NCBI RefSeq assembly: GCF_028618695.1
Contig: NZ_JAQIVI010000721.1
Coordinates: 1 to 5,685, forward strand
DNA from: Natrinema soli
Lineage (GTDB): Archaea; Halobacteriota; Halobacteria; Halobacteriales; Natrialbaceae
Reading direction: 5' to 3'
Length of the DNA stretch: 5,685 nucleotides
In this document: positions 1 to 5,069 of the stretch, piece by piece
Layout: every line of letters starts with the position of its first letter
Position numbering within the stretch: the stretch's first letter is position 1
Notes under the pieces: model-generated
What the model was told of the DNA's origin: nothing
Databases searched by the model: none
Seen by the model: only the letters and a program-made list of their open reading frames with translations
Position numbers and translations under genes: made by a program

Positions 1-170
1 CCGCCGTCCACGGCACGCTCGCGTTCGGTCTCGCCGGCGAACGCGCGGCCGACATGGGGTACGCGGGCCCGGGCAGCTACCGGACGAACTTCCGCGATGC
101 CGTCGCCGGTGTGACGGGCGATACCGTCGTGGATCTCCCCCTCGAGGACCGACTCGAGCGAGTGCACTGA
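1..170 (+). CDS. thiM: Hydroxyethylthiazole kinase, C-terminal fragment
   Basis: This is the last 55 codons of a gene that begins left of the window; it is read from base 3 and stops at TGA 168-170. The family phosphorylates 4-methyl-5-(2-hydroxyethyl)thiazole with ATP, a cytoplasmic salvage step of thiamine synthesis. The visible tail has the pattern expected of ThiM C-termini: an alanine-rich helix with GLAGERAA (residues 9-16 of the fragment), then GPGSY (22-26) and a following F-x-DAV helix, which resembles the GPGSF...DAL end of ThiM proteins. The substrate and ATP sites lie mostly upstream and cannot be checked. In haloarchaea thiM is often next to thiE, so thiE may lie just to the left; this is expectation, not seen. 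Another ribokinase-like kinase is possible but fits the GPGS tail less well. Confidence 0.75.
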   Translation, partial: AVHGTLAFGLAGERAADMGYAGPGSYRTNFRDAVAGVTGDTVVDLPLEDRLERVH

Positions 171-247
171 ATCACGCTCGAGCGGGTACGGTGACTCGGC
201 CGAATTGCGCGGGTCACCGTTCCGATAGTCGGATTGTATTGAAACCG

Positions 248-255
248 TTTTAATA
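248..255 (+). promoter_or_regulatory. TATA box for a leaderless transcript of the 90-residue protein gene
   Basis: TTTTAATA is centred about 25 bases before the ATG at 277 and is preceded by purine-rich GAAACCG (241-247), which resembles a BRE. This spacing puts the transcription start at or very near the ATG. No Shine-Dalgarno is present. This is the best-formed promoter in the window. Confidence 0.7.
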
Positions 256-276
256 CCCGCTGGTGAACAGGAACGT

Positions 277-549
277 ATGGCTCGAGACGAACTCCAGAAC
301 GCGGCCGACTCGATCGGACGGGCGGCCGACGCGACAGCCGACGACGAGGCACGGGACCGACTTCAGACGCAGGCGGCAAAGTTCGAGGACTACGCGACGG
401 CCGATCACGGTCCGGACCACGGCCAGCTCGCCCGTCACGAACACATTCTGAACGAGATCGCCGACAGCGAGGGCGGCGACGTCGCGTCGGCTCTCGAGGA
501 CGCGCTTGCAGCGATCTCCGAGTTCCGGTCGGACCTTGAGGGCGTCTAG
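277..549 (+). CDS. Small acidic helical protein, conserved haloarchaeal type (possibly DUF7553)
   Basis: A 90-residue soluble protein with no signal peptide or membrane segment. It is rich in Ala, Asp and Glu and reads as two or three amphipathic helices: residues 2-40, then a short histidine-rich turn, then 50-88. The turn HGPDHGQLARHEH (44-56) holds five histidines and is the most distinctive motif. I recall this motif from a family of small haloarchaeal proteins of unknown function, probably DUF7553, but I cannot verify the accession. The histidines could bind metal or form a charged helix cap; this is inference. The ATG at 277 is chosen because the TATA box sits about 25 bases upstream. 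The gene appears to be monocistronic: 106 bases separate it from thiM and 158 from the next gene, which has its own promoter-like sequence. The function is unknown. Confidence 0.88.
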   Translation: MARDELQNAADSIGRAADATADDEARDRLQTQAAKFEDYATADHGPDHGQLARHEHILNEIADSEGGDVASALEDALAAISEFRSDLEGV

Positions 550-677
550 GTTCTCGGTGTTTTCGACGGTTCGGAGAGTGTGCCGTAACAGTAGTTGCCC
601 ATATTCCTTTCTTCAAATAGAGCATAAAGCTGAAACGCCGGATTCGGTAAGTAGGTGTGCGAACTGAACACCAGAAG

Positions 678-687
678 TGTTATTGAC
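678..687 (+). promoter_or_regulatory. Possible TATA region for the 115-residue protein gene
   Basis: The A/T-rich stretch TGTTATTGA lies 21-30 bases before the ATG at 708, the position expected for a leaderless haloarchaeal promoter. The surrounding 550-707 stretch is AT-rich overall, so the match is only moderately specific. No Shine-Dalgarno precedes the ATG. Confidence 0.4.
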
Positions 688-707
688 TCATTCAAGTCAT
701 CTAATGT

Positions 708-1055
708 ATGGGAGACGAAATTTCGTTTGATGGTCGGACACTCGCTGGCGTTGCGAACGACGAAGACGGGGAAGTGGGTGCAGATACCGTCTTCCATTTT
801 GAACAGGCCGGCGAACGAATCTATGCAAACTACTCTGGTGGCGATATTGTAGATGGGCACTTGGTTGGGACGTTCGATGGGGAACAATGGGACATCAGAT
901 ACACCCAAATAAATACGGATAATGAAACCGCAACTGGTCACTCTGTTGGTGATGTCGAACTTCTCAACGATGGACGTATTAGAGTTGAAGATGAGTGGGA
1001 GTGGGAATCAAAATCCGGTACTGGCGAGTCAATTCATGAAGAAATTGACCAGTAG
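708..1055 (+). CDS. Small beta-rich protein of the family mislabelled 'n-acetylglutamate synthase'; probable transfer
   Basis: A 115-residue cytoplasmic protein. Its pattern matches a short, mainly bacterial family of about 110 residues: an opening ISFDGRTLAGVAN (5-17), GEVGADTVFHFEQ (21-33), then YANYSGGDIVDGHLVG (39-54), a W-x-IRY-x-QIN stretch (61-69), and an ending with DGRIRVEDEWEWE (88-100) plus ESIHEEI (107-113). The regular alternation suggests a small antiparallel beta-sheet or barrel with no obvious catalytic residue. Databases often call these proteins n-acetylglutamate synthase, but there is no GNAT acetyltransferase fold or acetyl-CoA motif here, so that name should not be used. 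GC over 721-1020 is about 49% by count, well below neighbouring genes, and codons such as GAT, GGT, AAT and ATA are common. That fits acquisition from a lower-GC source. The length is complete for the family, and no frame disruption is seen. Confidence 0.85.
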   Translation: MGDEISFDGRTLAGVANDEDGEVGADTVFHFEQAGERIYANYSGGDIVDGHLVGTFDGEQWDIRYTQINTDNETATGHSVGDVELLNDGRIRVEDEWEWESKSGTGESIHEEIDQ

Positions 1056-1258
1056 ATAGTCCTAACAAATCACATCTCGACTGGTCACTACTTGACCTGT
1101 ACTGACCGCGAGTCTCACGGACAATCTGGATAAAGAAACCATATTCCTCTCTACTGGTAACGGTTCTCGTCGAGTGGTATCCGGAACGTGTCCTGCTATC
1201 GTGGCACCAGGGAATCGCCACATCCTCCCCAGCCGATTTCTCCGCACGGGCGATGCGA

Positions 1259-1273
1259 GACGGTTTCACCGTC
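1259..1273. repeat. Perfect inverted repeat, 6-bp arms, 3-base loop
   Basis: GACGGT (1259-1264) pairs with ACCGTC (1268-1273) around TTC. It is the first of four closely spaced hairpins. No T-run follows, so it does not look like a terminator. Confidence 0.75.
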
Positions 1274-1278
1274 GTCTC

Positions 1279-1297
1279 ACGGGTGCGCTGCACCCGT
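1279..1297. repeat. Perfect inverted repeat, 8-bp arms, 3-base loop
   Basis: ACGGGTGC (1279-1286) pairs with GCACCCGT (1290-1297) around GCT. It starts 5 bases after the previous hairpin. Confidence 0.85.
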
Positions 1298-1306
1298 TCG
1301 ACTGCT

Positions 1307-1327
1307 CGCGGAACCTGTGGTTCCGCG
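1307..1327. repeat. Perfect inverted repeat, 9-bp arms, 3-base loop
   Basis: CGCGGAACC (1307-1315) pairs with GGTTCCGCG (1319-1327) around TGT. It lies 9 bases after the previous hairpin. Confidence 0.88.
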
Positions 1328-1357
1328 CTCGTCCCGACAGTCGCAGCGCGTTGCGTC

Positions 1358-1379
1358 CGAGAATCGCAAGCGATTCTCG
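1358..1379. repeat. Perfect inverted repeat, 10-bp arms, 2-base centre
   Basis: CGAGAATCGC (1358-1367) pairs with GCGATTCTCG (1370-1379) around AA. It is the longest perfect palindrome of the island. In RNA the innermost pair would open to give a 4-base loop. Confidence 0.88.
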
Positions 1380-1460
1380 CAGCCCATCAGAAGTGGGTTG
1401 CACGTCTGAGGACGCCGCGCACTTCCCATTCACGGGTCACTTCGTTCCCCATTCACGTCG

Positions 1461-1656
1461 CGGTTCTCGCTCACTGTGTTCGCTCACGGCTCGCTTGGCT
1501 CACCGTTCGCGTCCCCGCGGTTCTCGCTCACTGTGTTCGCTCACGGCTCGCTTGGCTCACCGTTCGCGTCCCCGCGGTTCTCGCTCACTGTGTTCGCTCA
1601 CGGCTCGCTTGGCTCACCGTTCGCGTTCCCGCGGTTCTCGCTCACTCTGTTCGCTC
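1461..1656. repeat. 57-bp tandem repeat, three full copies plus a 25-base partial copy
   Basis: Units start at 1461, 1518, 1575 and 1632. Copies 1 and 2 are identical. Copy 3 differs by one C-to-T change at 1627. Copy 4 matches for 25 bases (1632-1656) with one change at 1647 and then diverges. Each unit opens with CGGTTCTCGCTCACTGTG and carries internal variants of TCGCTCAC and GGCTCACC. Near-identity of the copies suggests recent slippage or unequal recombination. Because 57 is divisible by three and the unit lacks in-frame stops, it creates long spurious open frames with a 19-residue Arg/Ser-rich repeat. Confidence 0.95.
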
Positions 1657-1702
1657 CGAACCGCGCATCGCTCCGAACCGCGCATCGCCGAATCGCGCAT
1701 CT
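1653..1702. repeat. 17-bp tandem repeat, three copies
   Basis: GCTCCGAACCGCGCATC occupies 1653-1669 and 1670-1686 exactly. A third, 16-base degenerate copy starting GCCGAATCGCGCATC follows to 1702. It begins where the partial fourth 57-bp unit diverges, so the two arrays abut. Confidence 0.88.
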
Positions 1703-1754
1703 TCGGATCGCGGCTCACCTATCGGTTCGCGGTTCCCTTCGGATCGCGGCTCAC
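1701..1754. repeat. 18-bp direct repeat pair
   Basis: CTTCGGATCGCGGCTCAC occurs at 1701-1718 and again exactly at 1737-1754, 36 bases apart start to start. The intervening bases contain CGGTTCGCGGTTCCC, in the same sequence style as the 57-bp array. Confidence 0.88.
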
Positions 1755-1759
1755 ACGAC

Positions 1760-1786
1760 CGAGGCCTGCACTTCGTTCAGGCCTCG
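1760..1786. repeat. Perfect inverted repeat, 9-bp arms, 9-base loop
   Basis: CGAGGCCTG (1760-1768) pairs with CAGGCCTCG (1778-1786) around CACTTCGTT. It closes the right side of the repeat island. No T-run follows on either strand. Confidence 0.85.
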
Positions 1787-1913
1787 CAGTTCGCCGCGAC
1801 ACAGCGCGCGTCACCGCACGTCGGTTGACCAGTCCGAAGTGATACGTCTCTACTCGGAACTGCAAACGAAGCCACAAAAGTTCTACTGCAAGAAATCGAC
1901 CAATTCCCTGCCG

Positions 1914-2549
1914 TTAACAGACCGGCTTGGGGTTCGCACCCATCCCCTCGAGCGTCTCGACGTACTCGTCGTAGGCGGCCTGGATCGCGCCGCTCGCGGC
2001 CTCCTGAGCGCGGTCCCAGTCCTCATCGCTGTCACAGACCGTCTCGAGCAGCGTTTTCGCGCGCTCGAGCTGGTCGTCCAGATCCTCGCCGAAACCGCGG
2101 AACAGGCTGGCCGTCTGCGGGTCGGCGTCGCCGACGAAGTAGCCGACGACCTGATCCTTCGAGCGCTGACTCGCGAGAATGCGGCCGACGAGCGCGCCGA
2201 CGCGTTCCACGGTGTCCTCGCGATTTCGGAGATACTCGTGGAGCTGGGGGACCTCGCTCGGTTCGTACTCGTCGTCGTCGAGTTTTCCGTCGACGGTCTC
2301 GTAGTGATTTTGCTCCTCTTCGGCCGTGGCCTCGAAGGCCGCGTGCGCCTCGTCGTCGCCCTCGTCGTCGGCCCACTCGCGGAACGTCTGCCAGGCGGCG
2401 TACTCGGCGTCGGCAGTCGCCTCGAGGACGGGCTCGGTGTCGATCTCCCCGCCGGTGTCGGCGTACAGCGACTTCGAGGAGCCGAGTCGCGAGAGCGCGG
2501 TCTGGTTGTCCTCGCTGACGGCCTCGACGAACGCGTCCGAATCGGTCAT
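1914..2549 (-). CDS. Rubrerythrin-family / ferritin-like protein
   Basis: A 211-residue acidic cytoplasmic protein of almost entirely helical character. The first half reads like a ferritin-like helix pair: helix A with ADAEYAAWQTF (47-56, E49 a candidate iron ligand) and helix B with ATAEEEQNHYETV, which contains an E-x-x-H ligand motif at E79/H82. The second half has two more long helices (about 102-128 and 142-172) but no second E-x-x-H, so a full diiron site is not evident; E111, E115 or E155 might substitute. No rubredoxin-type CxxC pair is present. The only cysteines are C172 and the C-terminal C211. Rubrerythrin relatives reduce peroxide or store iron; here that role is an inference from fold only. 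The start ATG (2547-2549) gives the family-like opening and has a weak TATA-like ATAA 26-29 bases upstream. The gene stands alone, divergent from the lipoprotein gene. Confidence 0.85.
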   Translation of the reverse strand: MTDSDAFVEAVSEDNQTALSRLGSSKSLYADTGGEIDTEPVLEATADAEYAAWQTFREWADDEGDDEAHAAFEATAEEEQNHYETVDGKLDDDEYEPSEVPQLHEYLRNREDTVERVGALVGRILASQRSKDQVVGYFVGDADPQTASLFRGFGEDLDDQLERAKTLLETVCDSDEDWDRAQEAASGAIQAAYDEYVETLEGMGANPKPVC

Positions 2550-2572
2550 GCGGAGTGCTTTGAGCGGGTTCG

Positions 2573-2580
2573 AGTTATGT
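2573..2580 (-). promoter_or_regulatory. Weak TATA-like box for the ferritin-like gene
   Basis: On the minus strand this reads ACATAACT, with the ATAA core 26-29 bases before the ATG. The position suits a leaderless transcript, but the box is short and lies in GC-rich DNA. Confidence 0.3.
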
Positions 2581-2593
2581 CTGTCGTCAGCTA

Positions 2594-2613
2594 CCCGCGG
2601 CTCCGGCCGCGGG
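2594..2613. repeat. GC-only hairpin, 8-bp arms, 4-base loop, between divergent genes
   Basis: CCCGCGGC (2594-2601) pairs with GCCGCGGG (2606-2613) around TCCG. It lies 45 bases upstream of the ferritin-like start and about 155 bases upstream of the lipoprotein start, so it is upstream of both and is unlikely to be a terminator. It could be a protein-binding site or a structural element. Confidence 0.75.
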
Positions 2614-2731
2614 CGTCCGCGCTGTCCGCTTTGACGGCTCCCGCTAGCCCGGTCTCGACCCCGCGTTGTCCGTCCCCGTTGTCCGCCGATAGGCGCCGGC
2701 TACCCGTCGCGAACCGAACGCCAACGGCGGC

Positions 2732-2741
2732 ATAACAATTA
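2732..2741 (+). promoter_or_regulatory. Possible TATA box for the lipoprotein gene
   Basis: ATAACAATTA is the only A/T-rich stretch just upstream of the ATG at 2768. It is centred about 31 bases before it, which predicts a 5' leader of only a few bases. No Shine-Dalgarno is seen. Confidence 0.45.
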
Positions 2742-2767
2742 CCCTGTCCGGAATTTCCTCGATCGGA

Positions 2768-3982
2768 ATGAAACGACGAGCATATCTGGTGACGGCCGCC
2801 GCGGCGACGCTCGGTGGCTGTTCCGCCCTGAGCGATTCGGAAACGTCGGACGAACCGGACGATGGCAACGGCGATTCCGACTCGCCGGATCCGGTCGACG
2901 AGGATCCCGGATCGTTCGATCAGTTCGACGACCTCTCGATGTGGACGGTGATGGAAGGCTCGCTCGAACTCGACGCCGAACGCGCGTACGTCGGCGAGCA
3001 GTCCGGCCGCATGGAGGCGACGGAGTCCGAGCAACGAGTGATGATCAAACGCCGGTTCGACCAGCCGCGGGATCTCTCCGACGAGTTCCCCGCGATGGCG
3101 TTCGCGACCGAACGAGATGTCGACCCGATCGTTCAGCTCTCCGACACCGACGGCAACCGGCTGCTCCTCAAGTGTGACGTCCCGCCGGGGCTCCCGTTCG
3201 CCCGGCACGATCTCGGAGTTATCGGGACCGACGGCGAGCCGGATCTGAGCTCGATCGCTCACATCAAGATTTCGGCGCTGACGGGCGACGGCGAGTCGGT
3301 AACGGTGTGGTGTGACGACCTCCACTTCGTCTCTCGCCCGGACACCGGCAAGGTCCTCCTCCAGTTCGACGGTGGCCGCGAATCCACCGCGACCCGGGCT
3401 CGCTCGGCGCTGTCGGACTACGACTTCCCCGCGACCGCGTTCGTCCCCACCGACTACGTCGGCGGCTCCGGCTACGTCAGTCAGGGCCAACTCGAGACCC
3501 TCCAGAGCGACGGGTGGACGATCGCTAGCCAGGGAACGTCCAGCGGCAGTCTCGCCGGCCGGCCCGAATCGGCACAGCGGGACCGCATCCAGGGCGCGAT
3601 CGAGTGGCTCGAGAACAACGGGTTCGAAGACGGTGCCGGCTACTTCGCCTATCCGCTCAATCGCTACGACGAGACGACGATGTCCCTCGTCGAGGAGCAC
3701 CACGACGTCGGCTTCGTCGGCGGCTACGGCGGTCACGCCGACCTGTTGAACCCTGCGACCGCCCCGCGGACGGTTGGCCCGTCCGCCGACGAGGCGAAAC
3801 AGTTGCTCGACCTGACGGCGCAGTTCCGGACGATTACCACGCTCAGCTACCCCGGTCTCTCCGGCGAATCGGGGGCGGCGCTCGAGGAGACGCTCTCGTA
3901 TCTCAGCGAGCTCGAGTCGGCCGGCGACATCGAGGTCGTCGGGCCGGACGATATCGCGTCGAACCACGTCTACGAGGAGTAG
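2768..3982 (+). CDS. Tat lipoprotein with a degenerate polysaccharide-deacetylase (CE4/NodB-like) domain
   Basis: A 404-residue secreted protein. The N-terminus has a twin-arginine signal (RRAYL, 3-7), an alanine-rich core and a lipobox LGGC with the lipidated Cys at 18. A Ser/Asp/Glu/Pro-rich linker (about 20-48) follows, typical of haloarchaeal surface lipoproteins. Residues 50-190 look like a beta-sandwich or carbohydrate-binding-like domain ending in VWCDDLHFV (180-188). Residues 194-400 follow the CE4 deacetylase pattern: VLLQFDGG (196-203), FPATAFVPTDYVG (220-232), GYVSQGQLETLQSDGW (235-250), and FAYPLNRYD (293-301). The usual TFDD is QFDGG, so the first Asp (D201) is kept but the metal-binding Asp is Gly. 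The usual H(S/T)xxH is replaced by SQGTSS (254-259), with both metal His lost. It is therefore probably not a metal-dependent deacetylase; carbohydrate binding at the cell surface is a reasonable inference. The ATG gives the correct signal peptide. The gene ends just before a terminator. Confidence 0.93.
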   Translation: MKRRAYLVTAAAATLGGCSALSDSETSDEPDDGNGDSDSPDPVDEDPGSFDQFDDLSMWTVMEGSLELDAERAYVGEQSGRMEATESEQRVMIKRRFDQPRDLSDEFPAMAFATERDVDPIVQLSDTDGNRLLLKCDVPPGLPFARHDLGVIGTDGEPDLSSIAHIKISALTGDGESVTVWCDDLHFVSRPDTGKVLLQFDGGRESTATRARSALSDYDFPATAFVPTDYVGGSGYVSQGQLETLQSDGWTIASQGTSSGSLAGRPESAQRDRIQGAIEWLENNGFEDGAGYFAYPLNRYDETTMSLVEEHHDVGFVGGYGGHADLLNPATAPRTVGPSADEAKQLLDLTAQFRTITTLSYPGLSGESGAALEETLSYLSELESAGDIEVVGPDDIASNHVYEE

Positions 3983-4005
3983 ACTCCCGCGAGTGTTCGT
4001 CCGCC

Positions 4006-4026
4006 AGCGTGGCTGACGCTATTTTT
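4006..4026 (+). terminator. Hairpin plus T-run terminator after the lipoprotein gene
   Basis: AGCGT (4006-4010) pairs with ACGCT (4016-4020) around GGCTG and is followed by ATTTTT (4021-4026). It starts 24 bases after the stop at 3982. Archaeal termination depends mainly on the T-run, which is present here in otherwise GC-rich DNA. The A-run on the other strand would not serve the convergent tssA gene. Confidence 0.65.
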
Positions 4027-4076
4027 GCGAGTGGCGCAGAAATGAGTGCGGCAAAGTCGCTTGTTCTCCGTTTGAT

Positions 4077-4157
4077 CGCCGAACGACGGCGCTCAATTGC
4101 CTTGCTCCACGGGTCGCTCGCGCTCCCCGTTTCGCTACGAGGTCTCCCTCGCTACGC
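4077..4157. repeat. Short inverted and direct repeats between the convergent genes
   Basis: CGCCG/CGGCG (4077-4081 with 4087-4091) and ACGGG/CCCGT (4109-4113 with 4126-4130) can form small stems. TCGCTACG occurs twice (4132-4139 and 4149-4156), ending just before the tssA stop codon. The TCGCT/GCTC-rich style recalls the 1461-1656 array. These stems could help end tssA transcription, but no clear U-run is seen on the minus strand. Confidence 0.5.
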
Positions 4158-5021
4158 TCAGTCGCCCTCGCCCTTCTCGATCGGCGCGTTGACCAGGTTG
4201 CCCCACTCGGTCCAGGAGCCGTCGTAGTTGACGGTGTCCTCGTAGCCGAGCAGTTCGTGCAGGGCGAACCAGGCGACGGAGGACCGCTCGCCGATGCGGC
4301 AGTAGGCGACGGTCGTCTCGTCGCCGTCGATGTCTTCGTCGGCGTAGAGCTCCTCGAGCTCCTCGGGATCCTTGAAGGTGCCGTCGTCGTTGGTCACGGC
4401 GGCCCACGAGATGTTCTTCGCGCCAGGGATGTGGCCGCCGCGCTGGGCGGTCTCCTGGAGTCCCGGGGGCGCGAGGATTTCGCCGGAGTACTCCTCGGGC
4501 GAGCGAACGTCGACGAGGGGAACGCCGCGCTCGATCGCGTTCTCGACGTCCTCGCGGTAGGCGCGGATGCTCTCGCGCGGGCCGGCCGCCTCGTACTCGG
4601 CGTCGGAGAAGTCGGGCTCCTCGTCCGTGGTCGGATAGTCGTTCTCGAGCCAGTACTCGCGGCCGCCGTCGAGCAGGTAGACCTCGTCGTGGCCGTAGTA
4701 CTTGAACTGCCAGTAGGTGTACGCGGCGAACCAGTTGGAGTTGTCTCCGTAGAGGACGACCGTGTCGTCCTCGCTGATGCCGTGACCGCCGAGCAGTTCC
4801 TCGAAGTCGTCCTTCGAGAGGATGTCACGAGTGGTCTGGTCCTGAAGCTGGGTTTCCCAGTTGAACCCGATTGCACCGGGCGCGTGTGCGTCTTCGTAGG
4901 CTTCCGTGTCGACGTCGACCTCGACCAGTCGAAGGTCGGAGCCGTCGTCCTGGAAGTCGTCGAGGCGCTCCTCGACCCAGTCGGCCGTGACGAGTACGTC
5001 TTTGGCGTAGTCGTTTGCCAT
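4158..5021 (-). CDS. tssA: Thiosulfate sulfurtransferase (two-domain rhodanese)
   Basis: A 287-residue cytoplasmic enzyme that moves sulfane sulfur from a donor such as thiosulfate to an acceptor through a cysteine persulfide. It has two rhodanese domains. The N-terminal one (about 8-130) includes ADWVEERL (13-20), HAPGAIGFNWETQL (46-59) and YGDNSNWFA (91-99), where Asp replaces the active Cys, so it is structural. The C-terminal one (about 150-280) includes LVDVRSPEEYSGEI (169-182), GGHIPGAKNISW (195-206) and the active loop CRIGERSS with C241. A CRxGxxS loop favours thiosulfate sulfurtransferase over mercaptopyruvate sulfurtransferase (usually CGSG). I place the start at 5021 (MANDYAKD); an ATG nine codons upstream (5048) would add residues not typical of the family and would leave less room for the promoter. 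The sequence closely resembles haloarchaeal proteins named TssA, from memory. It is divergent from a second sulfurtransferase at 5300. Confidence 0.93.
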   Translation of the reverse strand: MANDYAKDVLVTADWVEERLDDFQDDGSDLRLVEVDVDTEAYEDAHAPGAIGFNWETQLQDQTTRDILSKDDFEELLGGHGISEDDTVVLYGDNSNWFAAYTYWQFKYYGHDEVYLLDGGREYWLENDYPTTDEEPDFSDAEYEAAGPRESIRAYREDVENAIERGVPLVDVRSPEEYSGEILAPPGLQETAQRGGHIPGAKNISWAAVTNDDGTFKDPEELEELYADEDIDGDETTVAYCRIGERSSVAWFALHELLGYEDTVNYDGSWTEWGNLVNAPIEKGEGD

Positions 5022-5052
5022 ACGAATTCCTTGGACGGCGACACACAAAGGG

Positions 5053-5069
5053 ACTACTTAACCGGTTAA
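5053..5069 (-). promoter_or_regulatory. tssA promoter region with a 12-bp palindrome
   Basis: The palindrome TTAACCGGTTAA occupies 5058-5069. On the minus strand its end runs into TTAAGTAG (5053-5060), the best TATA candidate, about 32-39 bases before the ATG at 5021. That predicts a short leader, in which AAGGA lies 6 bases before the ATG and could act as a weak ribosome site. A regulator bound to the palindrome would overlap the TATA/BRE; this is inference. Confidence 0.45.

Larger units (their letters stand above)
1056..1913. other. Gene-free stretch with a hairpin and repeat island
   Basis: No believable gene lies in these 858 bases. The open frames present are produced by repeats whose units are multiples of three or lack stops, and they encode Arg/Ser-rich strings unlike the acidic proteins around them. 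Bases 1056-1200 are unstructured and moderately AT-rich, with an 8-bp inverted repeat (1046-1053 with 1080-1087) that starts over the stop codon of the upstream gene. Bases 1257-1380 hold four perfect short-loop hairpins. Bases 1461-1656 hold a 57-bp tandem repeat. Bases 1653-1786 hold further direct and inverted repeats. Bases 1834-1913 are plain and AT-richer, and form the 3' flank of the minus-strand ferritin-like gene, with a short U-rich run on that strand near 1875-1881. Confidence 0.8.

Noticed and set aside
77..625. A 182-residue minus-strand open frame
   Set aside because: It lies antisense to the thiM tail and the 90-residue gene, and is extremely Arg/Pro/Ser-rich, as expected of a shadow frame.
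1461..1656. CRISPR array
   Set aside because: The 57-bp units are directly contiguous and near-identical over their whole length, with no unique spacers and no cas genes nearby.
1174..1842. Long plus-strand open frames across the repeat island, encoding a 19-residue Arg/Ser-rich repeat
   Set aside because: The frame is open because the 57-bp unit is divisible by three and lacks stops; two other plus frames are also long here. The composition is basic and unlike the acidic proteins around it, and no promoter or family match is apparent.
1476..2735. A 419-residue plus-strand open frame
   Set aside because: It is formed by the repeat array joined to the antisense of the ferritin-like gene, whose minus-strand product is acidic and recognisable.
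2591..3967. A 458-residue minus-strand open frame
   Set aside because: It is the antisense of the lipoprotein gene, a usual effect of GC-rich haloarchaeal codon use. The plus-strand product has a signal peptide and recognisable domains.
4257..5069. A 270-residue plus-strand open frame
   Set aside because: It is antisense to the tssA-type gene, which has a full two-domain rhodanese sequence and an active-site Cys.
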